Shown piece by piece: positions 17,572 through 26,045 of a stretch of DNA of 36,894 bases; positions within the stretch are counted from its first letter, which is position 1; every line of letters starts with the position of its first letter. This stretch comes from Chlorogloea sp. CCALA 695 (GTDB taxonomy: Bacteria > Cyanobacteriota > Cyanobacteriia > Cyanobacteriales > Chroococcidiopsidaceae). Both the position numbers and the translations under genes were made by a program. Where the stretch lies: NCBI RefSeq assembly GCF_003003885.1, contig NZ_PVWN01000047.1, positions 1-36,894 on the forward strand. The letters run 5' to 3'. The notes beneath the pieces are model-generated. The model worked only from the letters and a program-made list of their open reading frames with translations. It was not told the origin of the DNA and did not search any database.

Positions 17572-17592
17572 GGTGAGAAATCCCCACCCTAT
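17568..17592. terminator. Hairpin between convergent genes
   Basis: ATAGGGTG (17568-17575) pairs perfectly with CACCCTAT (17585-17592) across a 9-base loop. It overlaps the DUF4336 stop codon and lies just before the stop of the convergent GTPase gene, so it may serve both. Only short T runs flank it. Confidence 0.5.
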
Positions 17593-17597
17593 TTAGG

Positions 17598-19007
17598 CTA
17601 AGATGCTTTAGTTTGAGCTTCGGGTAATAAACGATTTACTCCTTGCTGCACAAAAGATTGCAATAATGCAACTTGTTGATTTTGTTGAAATACCTTTTGT
17701 AAGGTTTGTCCCAATTTATTTAGGTTTAAGCCATTTTCAGCATTTATAGCTACTTCTTGACTTTGGAAGTATTCAATCAAACTTAATCCAGCAACCCGAG
17801 TAAGATAAGCGGCGCTAACTCCTTGTAATGCACCACCAGCGATAAAAGTAACTGCATTGCTTTTTAATAATGTCGCGATCGCTTTTGTGGATAATTCAAC
17901 TAATCCCAACTTCAACATTAAGCTTCCCATTGTTCCGGCTACGGTTTGCGCTTGCTGGAATGAAAACTTTTGCTGGTAAATATTCCCCAATTCCACTACC
18001 AACTGAGCGTTAATTGCGGCGGTGGCGAGTAAATCTAAGGCGGGTACGGGGTTCGCAAAGGTGGCGGCGGCGGCTATCCACTGATATTTTTCGATAATGG
18101 GGGTAGCTTTTTGCTGTCTTACTTGGTTTAATGCCGTTTTTGCTTCTATTTGTAAATTAACTGCTTGTCTAATAGTTGTCTCCCAAATTAACTGTTCTCC
18201 TTCTTTAACTACTATTTCTTGCAAATATTCCCCTAGTTGGCTGATATCGGCGGCGGGTGTTTCTAGCCACTCCCGCACGGTTCCATCAATTTGATGCTGG
18301 CGGACTTTGACAACGTTGGGATTGGCAGAAATCGCCACTACATCGGCAACTTTCTGTTGCAATGAATGTAGTATAGTTGCTCTTTCTTCGCTTAGGTACT
18401 GGTCTTGTTTGTTAAAAACTAATACTGTACGTTGATTTTTTGCTGACATTTGTTGCCATATTTGCCACTGAGAATCGGTCAAATCCTCACTGGTGACAAA
18501 TGTTACCAAGTCAGCATAATTTGCTTCTGGTGCGGTATTATCTCCAGGCGTAAATAAAGCCTTAGTTTCTTGAAAATTTACAGGTCTATTAGTATGATTT
18601 TCCCAGTTAGATAATGTTTGGAGTAATGTTGTCTTACCTACTGCCTTACCACCAGTAATAGCTATATTTATATGTTGCCTTTCTAACTCATTATTTATTT
18701 TTGTAAATTGCTCTTGTAGCAGTGGTAACGCGGGATGGTTATCGGCTTCGGTTTGCAATTGGTTAATTACATTATTTGCCTTGGTGATCGCTTTAACTAC
18801 TTTCTCCCGATTTGGGGGTGAATTATCGACTAATTGAGCTTTTTTAAGCTTATTTTGCTGAAATAACCACAAACAACTACCTAGGGCGATCACGCTGAAT
18901 ATGCCTAATTCACTTAATTGTCCTACCGAGCTATCAAAGTGCCATAGCCATAGAGCTAAGGATAAACCAACTCCACCTACTAAAATCGGTCGCCGCAATC
19001 CAAACAT
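17598..19007 (-). CDS. Membrane-associated GTPase with DUF697 domain
   Basis: A 469-residue protein counted from ATG 19007. That start is chosen over a TTG ten codons earlier because GAGGAG lies 6 bases before the ATG. Residues about 8-50 contain two hydrophobic segments. The GTPase has a P-loop, GGKAVGKTT, at about 119-127 and the G4 motif NKQD at about 199-202. The C-terminal half, with VPALDLLATAAINAQL and a glycine-rich stretch FIAGGALQGVSAAYL, matches DUF697. Such proteins are common in cyanobacteria, and their cellular role is not established. It may act at the inner or thylakoid membrane. Confidence 0.85.
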   Translation of the reverse strand: MFGLRRPILVGGVGLSLALWLWHFDSSVGQLSELGIFSVIALGSCLWLFQQNKLKKAQLVDNSPPNREKVVKAITKANNVINQLQTEADNHPALPLLQEQFTKINNELERQHINIAITGGKAVGKTTLLQTLSNWENHTNRPVNFQETKALFTPGDNTAPEANYADLVTFVTSEDLTDSQWQIWQQMSAKNQRTVLVFNKQDQYLSEERATILHSLQQKVADVVAISANPNVVKVRQHQIDGTVREWLETPAADISQLGEYLQEIVVKEGEQLIWETTIRQAVNLQIEAKTALNQVRQQKATPIIEKYQWIAAAATFANPVPALDLLATAAINAQLVVELGNIYQQKFSFQQAQTVAGTMGSLMLKLGLVELSTKAIATLLKSNAVTFIAGGALQGVSAAYLTRVAGLSLIEYFQSQEVAINAENGLNLNKLGQTLQKVFQQNQQVALLQSFVQQGVNRLLPEAQTKAS

Positions 19008-19359
19008 CAGTATCTCCTCTATCGTAGAGCTACTCAACTTTTTTGCTCTACCTGCCTTCCTTATGCTAATAGAGAGCGGGACTTACTGCCCATGCCCAAG
19101 TATCTATTTAGTTGAAAGCTTTTGTATTTATTTTCGGGGATCGCTAAAAATCTGCTTGTAATTGATGATCCCCAAGATAGATGAGGATGTTAAAACCTAG
19201 TGTCTATCTTAGTAGTATGAAAATCATAAATATCTAATCAAAAATGATTAGGCAATTTATCGAAATCTGAACAATCAAATTGCTTTAATTTCACACCTTT
19301 TTATCTGTTACTTGCTTCAAAACCAAGTATTCAATTTTTTGAAATACGGAGATCGAACT
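19008..19359. other. Non-coding gap between the GTPase and the zinc-ribbon gene
   Basis: No convincing gene is present. A perfect small hairpin, CTAATCA-AAAA-TGATTAG, lies at 19234-19251. A GGGGATC/GATCCCC inverted repeat (about 19137-19173) has a long loop. These may be regulatory or incidental. Confidence 0.4.
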
Positions 19360-19524
19360 ATGCAAGACCATAATAGTAATTGTCCTTGCTGCGGCAATCC
19401 TTTATTACGTCACGTTCGTCAGCGTGGTGTTTATTGGTTTTGTACCTCGTGTTGGCAAGAAGTACCAATTTTAGCTGTGAGCAAAATACCTCCTAAGCAG
19501 CCCGCCGTTGCCAGCAAATGCTAG
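19360..19524 (+). CDS. Small zinc-ribbon protein
   Basis: A 54-residue protein with two CxxC pairs: NCPCCGNPLLRHVR (Cys6, Cys8, Cys9) and WFCTSCWQEVP (Cys26, Cys29). The pattern CPCCG...LLRHVR...VYWFCTSC is one I recognise from a small cyanobacterial zinc-ribbon family of unknown function. GGAG 8 bases before the ATG fixes the start; a longer frame from a TTG at 19312 has no such site. It is likely a protein- or nucleic-acid-binding module. Confidence 0.72.
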   Translation: MQDHNSNCPCCGNPLLRHVRQRGVYWFCTSCWQEVPILAVSKIPPKQPAVASKC

Positions 19525-19600
19525 TTAGTAGAGATGCCAGCTAACATATTGTCTGAACCTTGATAAAATCGTGAAACCTGAATTCACGAACAATAAATTT

Positions 19601-20629
19601 ATGCTGGCTGCCCTCCTCTACGGGAAAGAAGATTTACGCTTAGAACAAGTTACAGATCCAACGGTTGCCGATGGAGAAGTTGTAATTAAAGTCGGTACTG
19701 CCACTACTTGCGGTACAGATTTAAAAGTATGGCGACGCGGTGGTCATGCCAAAATGTTACAACTGCCTACTTTATTTGGACATGAAGCGGCAGGAACAAT
19801 TGTAGCAGTAGGAAAAAATGTAGCTAAATGGCAAATAGGCGATCGCGTTGTTGCTAATAATTCAGCGCCATGCACAAAATGTTTTTATTGTCAACAGCAA
19901 GAATATTCTCTTTGTCCAAATATTACTTGGAACAATGGCACTTTTGCTCAATATCTAAAAATTCCCGCCTCAATTGTCCAGCAAAACCTATTATCGATTC
20001 CTGACGAATTGCCTGACGAATTGGCTTCTATGACTGAGCCTTTAGCCTGCGTACTGCACGGGGTGGCAAGATCGAATGTTAAACCAAATCAGCGTGTTGT
20101 CGTGTTGGGAGATGGGGCAATTGGACTAATGTTTGTGGCAGTATTAGCTAACCAAATCGGCGCAGAAGTATTGTTATTTGGCGGAAACGAGGCGCGGCTA
20201 CAAGTTGGGCAGAAATTAGGGGCAGCTAAAACCTTTAACTACAAGCACGTAGAAGATACAGGTCAAGTAGTGAAAGAATTAACCGAGGGAAGGGGCGCAG
20301 ATGTAGTTATAGAGGCGACGGGCGTACCGAGTGTATGGGAAAATGCGATCGCCTTAGCACGTCCAGGAGCAACCGTTAATTTATTTGGGGGTTGTCCACG
20401 AGATACTACTATTAGCGTAAATACCGAACAATTGCACTACAGCGAACTGACACTTAAAGGCGTATTTCACAATACGCCTGAGTATGTACGAGCAGCTTTA
20501 TCGCTCCTATCTAGCCGAAGTATCCCTTTTGAATTATTAATTAGCGAAAAACGCTCCTTACAAGACTTAGAACAAGTCTTTCAAGATATGAAAGAGCGCA
20601 AAGTAATTAAAGTTGCGATCGCACCTTAG
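19601..20629 (+). CDS. Zinc-dependent alcohol dehydrogenase (MDR family)
   Basis: A 342-residue medium-chain dehydrogenase. Catalytic zinc ligands are in TCGTDLKVW (Cys), GHEAAG (His-Glu) and the TEPLACVLHG region. The structural zinc site is CTKCFYCQQQEYSLC. The nucleotide fold is VVVLGDGAIGLMFV, followed by a substitution-tolerant second strand, GAEVLLFG. The organisation resembles threonine/sorbitol dehydrogenases. The natural substrate is not evident. A GTG at 19571 could add ten residues, but ATG 19601 gives the family N-terminus (LAALLYGKEDLRLE); neither has a good Shine-Dalgarno. The gene ends just before repeat R3. Confidence 0.85.
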   Translation: MLAALLYGKEDLRLEQVTDPTVADGEVVIKVGTATTCGTDLKVWRRGGHAKMLQLPTLFGHEAAGTIVAVGKNVAKWQIGDRVVANNSAPCTKCFYCQQQEYSLCPNITWNNGTFAQYLKIPASIVQQNLLSIPDELPDELASMTEPLACVLHGVARSNVKPNQRVVVLGDGAIGLMFVAVLANQIGAEVLLFGGNEARLQVGQKLGAAKTFNYKHVEDTGQVVKELTEGRGADVVIEATGVPSVWENAIALARPGATVNLFGGCPRDTTISVNTEQLHYSELTLKGVFHNTPEYVRAALSLLSSRSIPFELLISEKRSLQDLEQVFQDMKERKVIKVAIAP

Positions 20630-20639
20630 TAAAAAATTA

Positions 20640-20675
20640 CGAAGCCCGTAACCGGGCGCGATAGCGCAAGCGCGC
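20640..20675 (+). repeat. Palindromic dispersed repeat, copy R3 with an inverted right half
   Basis: The left half (CGAAGCCCGTAACCGGGCGC) follows R1 in the same orientation. The right half reads GATAGCGCAAGCGCGC, which is the reverse complement of the R1 right half. R3 sits between the stop codons of the alcohol dehydrogenase and Uma2 genes. Confidence 0.75.
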
Positions 20676-20689
20676 TCTGTTGCAGCATT

Positions 20690-21406
20690 TTAGACTGGAT
20701 CTACTCCCAACTGACGTAGCTGTTCTGCTAATCTTTCTGCCCGTTGGTGTTCTTGTTCTGCCCGCTCTTGCGACCACAACAGTAGCTCTTTTTGAGCATT
20801 CCACCATCGCAGCCAATAGCCAGTTCTGCCTTCGTGGGTTCCCTCCCAGACCCCCAAAAATAGCTCTAAGCCAGGTATCCAATAATGTTCTGATTCCTCT
20901 AGCGTTTGAACTTGATAGCGTCCAGATTCTAAAGCATAAACTTCAAGTCGTCCAGTATCTGGTCGAAAGATCGCATAGCGCGGTACTTGAACGACTTGCT
21001 CATAAAAAAACCACTTGCCCATACCCTCTGTAAATTCCACCGAGTATTCTTCGCCATAAGTAGCATAGAGAAATTCCATTACAAGCTGGGGAATTGCCCC
21101 TTCAGTATGGGGAGAGTAGCTGCGACGGACTTGAGACGATTGCCAAGGCTTTACAGGTCGCACATACATAAAGTCCGGTGCTTTACAAATAATTCGCCCT
21201 CCAATCGCGGCACACAAAGCAAAGTTAGAAACAATTAGAGCATCCTGCATGAGATCGGGAAATGCTGTCAAAGACTGGCGTAAAGCAGCAGCCAATAAAG
21301 GCTGGTCTGTATTTTCCACTGGGTCATCTGGTAGAAGGAAATCTTCAGGTAATTGAGGATAGGAAATGCTTAGCTGTGAGACAGGGGTTTGAGTAGTAAC
21401 AGACAC
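20690..21406 (-). CDS. Uma2 family (DUF820) PD-(D/E)XK-like protein
   Basis: A 238-residue Uma2 protein. The core is IPQLVMEFLYATYGEEYSVEF...KWFFYEQ...YAIFRPDTG, matching the DUF820 restriction-endonuclease-like fold, with P-x-L-V-x-E in the usual metal-binding place and KxxFYEQ. The family name implies endonuclease activity that has not been shown for most members, and cyanobacterial genomes hold dozens of copies. The start is a GTG with AGAGG 5 bases upstream. The C-terminus is a charged coiled coil (QERAEQEHQRAERLAEQLRQLG). Repeats R3 and R4 lie close to its two ends. Confidence 0.85.
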   Translation of the reverse strand: MSVTTQTPVSQLSISYPQLPEDFLLPDDPVENTDQPLLAAALRQSLTAFPDLMQDALIVSNFALCAAIGGRIICKAPDFMYVRPVKPWQSSQVRRSYSPHTEGAIPQLVMEFLYATYGEEYSVEFTEGMGKWFFYEQVVQVPRYAIFRPDTGRLEVYALESGRYQVQTLEESEHYWIPGLELFLGVWEGTHEGRTGYWLRWWNAQKELLLWSQERAEQEHQRAERLAEQLRQLGVDPV

Positions 21407-21470
21407 GGCAACCTCTGCGGAAAGTAAAAAATTGGTTGATTTATTCTATTGTCTGCTGTTTTGTAATCAG

Positions 21471-21504
21471 GCGAAGCCCTGCGTGCGCGCTTGCGCTATC
21501 GCAC
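21471..21504 (+). repeat. Palindromic dispersed repeat, copy R4
   Basis: 34 bases, identical to R5 at 36688-36721. It shares GCGAAGCCC and GCGCGCTTGCGCTATCGCAC with R1, but the CGTTACCGG hairpin is replaced by TGCGT. It lies between the Uma2 start and the kinase stop. Confidence 0.85.
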
Positions 21505-21519
21505 CTTAACCTCAAAACT

Positions 21520-23454
21520 TTAGAAATTAAGCCGCCAGACTTTAATAGTTTTATCCCCACTACTACTAATTAAAAGATTCCCATCGGGATTAAAGCTAAC
21601 TGAATTAACATTACCTGAATGCTGTTTTAAAGTGTGTAACAATTCACCCGTAGGCAAATTCCAAAGTTTGATTGTCTTGTCATCGCTACCACTAGCGAGA
21701 ATTTGACCATTGGGACTAATAGCAATAGAGTTGACATAGCCAGAATGACCCCAAAGGCTACGTAGTAAGGTTTTAGTTTTTAAATTCCAAACCTTGATAG
21801 ATTTATCCCAGCTACCACTAGCGAGAATTTGCCCATCAGGACTAAAAGCAACAGTTCTAACTCGGTCGGAATGTCCAGTAATAGTATGCAATAACTCTCT
21901 ATTGCGTGAATCCCAGAGTTTGATAGTTTTGTCAGAACTGGCACTAGCCAGCATTTGACCATTAGGACTAATAGCTACCGACCAAACAGTATCTAAATGT
22001 CCTAAAAGACGATAGCGTAATTTGCGATCGCGCATATTCCAGACATCAATAGAGCCATCTCCATTAGAGCTTGCAAAACTCTGACCATCAGGACTAATCG
22101 CTACCGACCAAACATGATGACTATCGCTTTGAAAATTACGACGTATACCTGTAGATAAATTCCAAATATCAATTGCTTGACTCGCATTATAGCTGCCACT
22201 AACAAGAGTGCGATCGCCTGGACTAATCGCCACCGCCAAAACTTGCTCAGATCCCTTTAAAGTCCGCAACAATTTTCCTGTAAGCAAATTCCAGACTTTA
22301 ATCGTTTTGTCGCCACTACTACTGATGATCGTTTGATTGTCAAAACTAGAAATAGCACCCCAAACAACATTTGTATGACTTTTTAAAGTATGAACTAAAG
22401 CTACATTTGGCTTGGCAGCAGCTAAAGGTCTTTCGGCTCTAAGAATAGGAAAAGGCGATGGTCGCAAATAGTAGCCACCTACCGTTAAAGTTAAAAGAGA
22501 TGCGATTGCACTGGAAATAACAGATAGCTTTGGTTTGATTTTAAACTTGGGATTGCGTGGTAGTAAAAGGTTAGCAACTACAGGCGCGGAGATTTCTTGC
22601 CCTGCTGAAGTAGGTAGATTAACTAAAGACTGGAGTGCGTGTAAAGTGTCTGTAGCCGATTGATAACGGTCTTTAAAGTAAAAACACACCATTTTGTTTA
22701 AAATCTTAGCAAGGGCAGGGGTAACTTCAACGTGCTGCTGCCACAAAACTTCTCCTGTTTCCGAGTCCTCCAACAATTGGGTAGGACTCAACCCCGTCAA
22801 GGCTTGAATAGCCATCATCCCCAAAGCATAAATATCACTACTAGGTTTAGGAATACCGCGCTCCTGCTCGGCAGGCATATATCCCGGCGTACCAATAGCG
22901 ATCGTTGCGCCGATACCAACGGCAAAATTAGTATAAGTTTTTTCTTTATCTGTAACTACTTGCCTCCAAGTTTGTTTGGCTGCACCAAAATCAATCAAAA
23001 CTAATTTGTGAGTACCGTTTTGTCTAATTAAATTGCTTGGCTTGATGTCTCGATGAATCAATCCATAACTATGAACTATAGCTAAGATTTCTAATACTTC
23101 GCAAAGAAGTTGCATCACCCGACTTTCGCTCCAACAACAGCCAGGATAGATTTCTGTAGATAGAGAATATCCCTCAATCAACTCTTGAACTAAATAAAAT
23201 TCCTGGTTTTCTCCAAAAGCCAAAAGCCGAGGTACGCCGTCATAATCGCCGAGAGTTTTTAGGGCTTCTACTTCTCTCAATAGTGACTTTTTGACACTCT
23301 CAAAGGAGTTATTGCCTGTCGGTAATAGTTGTTTGACAATACATTTAGGGCAATTTGGTTGAAGGATATCTTTAGCTAGGTAGGTTTGAGAAAATCCCCC
23401 CGCTTTTAAAACTTCAACAATTTGATAACGCTGCTTTAATAACTTGCCTAACAT
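21520..23454 (-). CDS. Serine/threonine protein kinase with C-terminal WD40 propeller
   Basis: A 644-residue protein from ATG 23454 (a TTG four codons upstream is unlikely). The kinase domain is at about 10-270: glycine loop AGGFSQTY, Lys41 (VKQLLP), Glu61, HRDIKPSN with catalytic Asp136, DFGAAKQ with Asp155, and GTPGYMPAEQ in the activation segment. All key residues are present, so an active kinase is expected. A hydrophobic segment at about 310-330 probably spans the membrane. Seven WD40 repeats fill about 358-644, ending DKTIKVWR, and would form one complete propeller, likely outside the cytoplasm if the segment spans. Substrate unknown. Hanks-type kinase plus WD40 is common in cyanobacteria. 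Confidence 0.92.
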   Translation of the reverse strand: MLGKLLKQRYQIVEVLKAGGFSQTYLAKDILQPNCPKCIVKQLLPTGNNSFESVKKSLLREVEALKTLGDYDGVPRLLAFGENQEFYLVQELIEGYSLSTEIYPGCCWSESRVMQLLCEVLEILAIVHSYGLIHRDIKPSNLIRQNGTHKLVLIDFGAAKQTWRQVVTDKEKTYTNFAVGIGATIAIGTPGYMPAEQERGIPKPSSDIYALGMMAIQALTGLSPTQLLEDSETGEVLWQQHVEVTPALAKILNKMVCFYFKDRYQSATDTLHALQSLVNLPTSAGQEISAPVVANLLLPRNPKFKIKPKLSVISSAIASLLTLTVGGYYLRPSPFPILRAERPLAAAKPNVALVHTLKSHTNVVWGAISSFDNQTIISSSGDKTIKVWNLLTGKLLRTLKGSEQVLAVAISPGDRTLVSGSYNASQAIDIWNLSTGIRRNFQSDSHHVWSVAISPDGQSFASSNGDGSIDVWNMRDRKLRYRLLGHLDTVWSVAISPNGQMLASASSDKTIKLWDSRNRELLHTITGHSDRVRTVAFSPDGQILASGSWDKSIKVWNLKTKTLLRSLWGHSGYVNSIAISPNGQILASGSDDKTIKLWNLPTGELLHTLKQHSGNVNSVSFNPDGNLLISSSGDKTIKVWRLNF

Positions 23455-24069
23455 AGTAAGATGCAAAACCCTGTACCGCTTGAGTAGTTACAAACAGGAC
23501 TTGAAGATATTTTGAGATTTAAAGGACGAGAGTAAAATCTTTTAATCAGTAGCCAAATCGCGCGACCTTCTCCGTTTATCCCTACATAAAATGGGAAACC
23601 GGGGAGATATTTTATCCCCTTTTGTAAGGGGGATATTACAGATTGGCAAGTTACCGACCACACCTCTTAGATAGCTGCTTTCCACACTATCAAAGTAAGC
23701 AGGGCGATAAATGACATATATTTAGCTACTTCAATGAGTTTTGCGAACAAAATTTATCTTTTAGCCCTAAAAGACTTTGCCAAAAACAAGCACGGACGGC
23801 AAACACAACTATTAAATTACGGTTCGCACTAATTACTCAAACCCTGAATTTACTTACATTAACAATAGTGAAAGTAAAAAACGGCAATTTAACGATGATT
23901 TTGTTAGCCAATACTCAAAAGTTGACCGCCCTAACTAGGGTTCGGAAAACCCCCCTAGGAAGCATTGGCGCTACAAGCTCAGTATATAAATAGTGGCGTA
24001 CTGAGTGCAATTAATAGTTTTGTATTGTCCATAAAAGTTTAAGTAGTTATAGGGAGCCAAATATCTCCA
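23455..24069. other. Divergent non-coding region between the WD40 kinase gene and dnaK
   Basis: I see no convincing gene in these 615 bases; a 71-codon open frame on the minus strand lacks protein-like composition. It holds the palindrome listed separately and must contain the promoters of both genes. No CIRCE element (TTAGCACTC-N9-GAGTGCTAA) is present, which argues against classical HrcA control of this dnaK. GGGAG lies 14 bases before the dnaK ATG, which is farther than usual. Confidence 0.5.
23601..23634. repeat. Overlapping inverted repeats upstream of the kinase gene
   Basis: GGGGA (23601-23605) can pair with TCCCC (23615-23619), and the same CCCCTT (23616-23621) can instead pair with AAGGGG (23626-23631). 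The two stems exclude each other. The ATCCCCTT-TTGT-AAGGGGGAT unit resembles intergenic palindromes scattered through many cyanobacterial genomes, so it may be a dispersed repeat rather than a switch. Confidence 0.5.
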
Positions 24070-25971
24070 ATGGCAAAAGTAGTTGGAATTGACTTAGGTA
24101 CAACAAATTCTTGCGTAGCAGTAATGGAAGGTGGCAAACCCACCGTAATTGCTAATGCTGAGGGTTTTCGGACAACGCCGTCAGTAGTTGCCTTTGCCAA
24201 AAATGGCGATCGCTTAGTTGGTCAAATCGCCAAACGTCAGGCAGTAATGAATACCGAAAATACGTTTTATTCGGTCAAGCGTTTTATCGGACGTAGATTT
24301 GAGGAAGTAACTAATGAAGCAACAGAAGTTTCTTACAAAGTTATTCGTGATGGTAGTGGCAATGTTAAGCTAGACTGCCCCGGTACAGGCAAGCAATATG
24401 CCCCCGAAGAAATCTCTGCTCAAGTGCTGCGGAAATTGGTAGAAGATGCCAGCAAATATTTAGGCGAAACTGTTACCCAAGCAGTAATTACCGTACCTGC
24501 GTACTTTAATGATTCCCAGCGTCAAGCAACTAAAGACGCAGGACGGATTGCTGGAGTTGAAGTATTGCGGATTATCAACGAACCTACCGCCGCATCTTTG
24601 GCTTACGGTTTTGATAAAAAGAGCAATGAAACAATCTTAGTATTTGACCTTGGTGGCGGTACGTTTGACGTATCGGTGCTGGAAGTCGGTGATGGTGTAT
24701 TTGAAGTATTGGCGACTTCTGGCGATACTCACTTGGGCGGTGACGACTTCGATAAAAAGATTGTTGATTACTTAGCTGACGAGTTTAGAAGGTCTGAAGG
24801 TATCGACTTACGCAAAGACAAGCAAGCTTTGCAACGTCTAACAGAAGCGGCAGAAAAGGCAAAAATCGAGCTATCGAGCGTAACTCAAGCAGAGATTAAC
24901 CTACCCTTCATCACCGCTACTCAAGACGGCCCTAAGCACTTAGATACAACTCTAACCCGCGCCAAATTTGAAGAACTTTGTTCTGACCTCATTGATCGCT
25001 GTCGCGTTCCTGTAGAAAACGCGATGCGTGATGCCAAGTTAGATAAAAGTGCGATTAATGAAATCGTGTTAGTTGGTGGTTCTACTCGCAGTCCCGCCGT
25101 CCAAGACTTGGTAAAAAGGATTCTAGGTAAAGATCCAAATCAAACTGTTAACCCCGATGAAGTAGTAGCTGTAGGGGCTGCAATTCAAGCTGGGGTATTA
25201 TCAGGAGATGTTACGGGGATCTTGCTGCTTGACGTTAGCCCGCTATCGCTAGGGGTAGAAACTCTCGGCGGCGTAATGACAAAAATCATTCCTCGCAATA
25301 CTACTATTCCTACCAAGAAGTCGGAAGTATTCTCGACGGCGGTAGATGGTCAAAGCAATGTAGAAATTCACGTCCTTCAAGGAGAGCGCGAAATGTCTAC
25401 CGATAACAAGAGTTTGGGAACCTTCAGATTAGATGGCATTCCCGCCGCACCTCGTGGCGTACCGCAAATTGAAGTTATTTTTGACATCGATGCTAACGGT
25501 ATTCTGAATGTCACGGCTAAAGATAAAGGTAGCGGTAAAGAGCAATCGATCAGCATTACGGGCGCGTCTACTCTCGATAAGTCTGAAGTCGAGCGGATGG
25601 TACAACAAGCCGAGCAAAATGCTTCGACAGACAAAGAGCGCCGTGAGAAAATTGAGCGCAAAAATCAGGCAGATTCTTTAGCTTACCAAGCCGAAAAGCA
25701 GATTGCTGACTTGGGAGATAAAGTTCCCGCCGATGATAAAACGAAAATTGAGGAGATGGTCAAAAACCTCAGAGATGCGATCGCCTCGGAAAATGACGAG
25801 CAAATTAAAGTTCTCATGCCCGAACTCCAGCAAACACTGTACACTATTGGCGCTAACTTGTATCAGCAAGGTGGCGGCGGTGCGGCTCCTGGCGATGATG
25901 GTGATAGTGGTACTAATCCACCACCTAGTGGCGATGATGTAATTGATGCAGATTTTACCGAATCTAAGTAG
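24070..25971 (+). CDS. dnaK: Molecular chaperone DnaK (Hsp70)
   Basis: A 633-residue Hsp70, a normal length. The ATPase domain (1 to about 385) begins [12 protein letters not shown] and contains [11 protein letters not shown] and [12 protein letters not shown]. The substrate-binding domain follows [11 protein letters not shown], and a helical lid is at about 500-600. The disordered end is Gly/Asp/Pro-rich, closing with [11 protein letters not shown]. It matches the main housekeeping DnaK2 type of cyanobacteria more than the divergent DnaK1 or DnaK3, judging by the N-terminus and the short tail. It refolds proteins with DnaJ and GrpE, which are not in this window. A strong terminator follows. 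Confidence 0.95.
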   Translation: MAKVVGIDLGTTNSCVAVMEGGKPTVIANAEGFRTTPSVVAFAKNGDRLVGQIAKRQAVMNTENTFYSVKRFIGRRFEEVTNEATEVSYKVIRDGSGNVKLDCPGTGKQYAPEEISAQVLRKLVEDASKYLGETVTQAVITVPAYFNDSQRQATKDAGRIAGVEVLRIINEPTAASLAYGFDKKSNETILVFDLGGGTFDVSVLEVGDGVFEVLATSGDTHLGGDDFDKKIVDYLADEFRRSEGIDLRKDKQALQRLTEAAEKAKIELSSVTQAEINLPFITATQDGPKHLDTTLTRAKFEELCSDLIDRCRVPVENAMRDAKLDKSAINEIVLVGGSTRSPAVQDLVKRILGKDPNQTVNPDEVVAVGAAIQAGVLSGDVTGILLLDVSPLSLGVETLGGVMTKIIPRNTTIPTKKSEVFSTAVDGQSNVEIHVLQGEREMSTDNKSLGTFRLDGIPAAPRGVPQIEVIFDIDANGILNVTAKDKGSGKEQSISITGASTLDKSEVERMVQQAEQNASTDKERREKIERKNQADSLAYQAEKQIADLGDKVPADDKTKIEEMVKNLRDAIASENDEQIKVLMPELQQTLYTIGANLYQQGGGGAAPGDDGDSGTNPPPSGDDVIDADFTESK

Positions 25972-25993
25972 TACATCTAGTTAAAGCATAAAC

Positions 25994-26030
25994 ATAAGGG
26001 GAGGCATGATGCCTCCCCTTATTTTGTTTT
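25994..26030 (+). terminator. Rho-independent terminator of dnaK
   Basis: ATAAGGGGAGGCA pairs with TGCCTCCCCTTAT in a perfect 13-bp stem with a TGA loop (25994-26022), followed by TTTGTTTT. It also lies just after the convergent alkaline phosphatase gene and could act in both directions. Confidence 0.9.
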
Positions 26031-26045
26031 AAGTACACTTCAAGA

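Noticed and set aside
13164-21504. Repeats R1-R4 as a CRISPR array
   Set aside because: Spacing is irregular and up to several kb, orientations vary, and there are no cas genes.
23448-23663. A 71-codon minus-strand frame upstream of the kinase
   Set aside because: It overlaps a palindrome, lacks a plausible start site and has no protein-like pattern.
23664-24069. CIRCE element before dnaK
   Set aside because: No TTAGCACTC/GAGTGCTAA pair was found in the upstream region.
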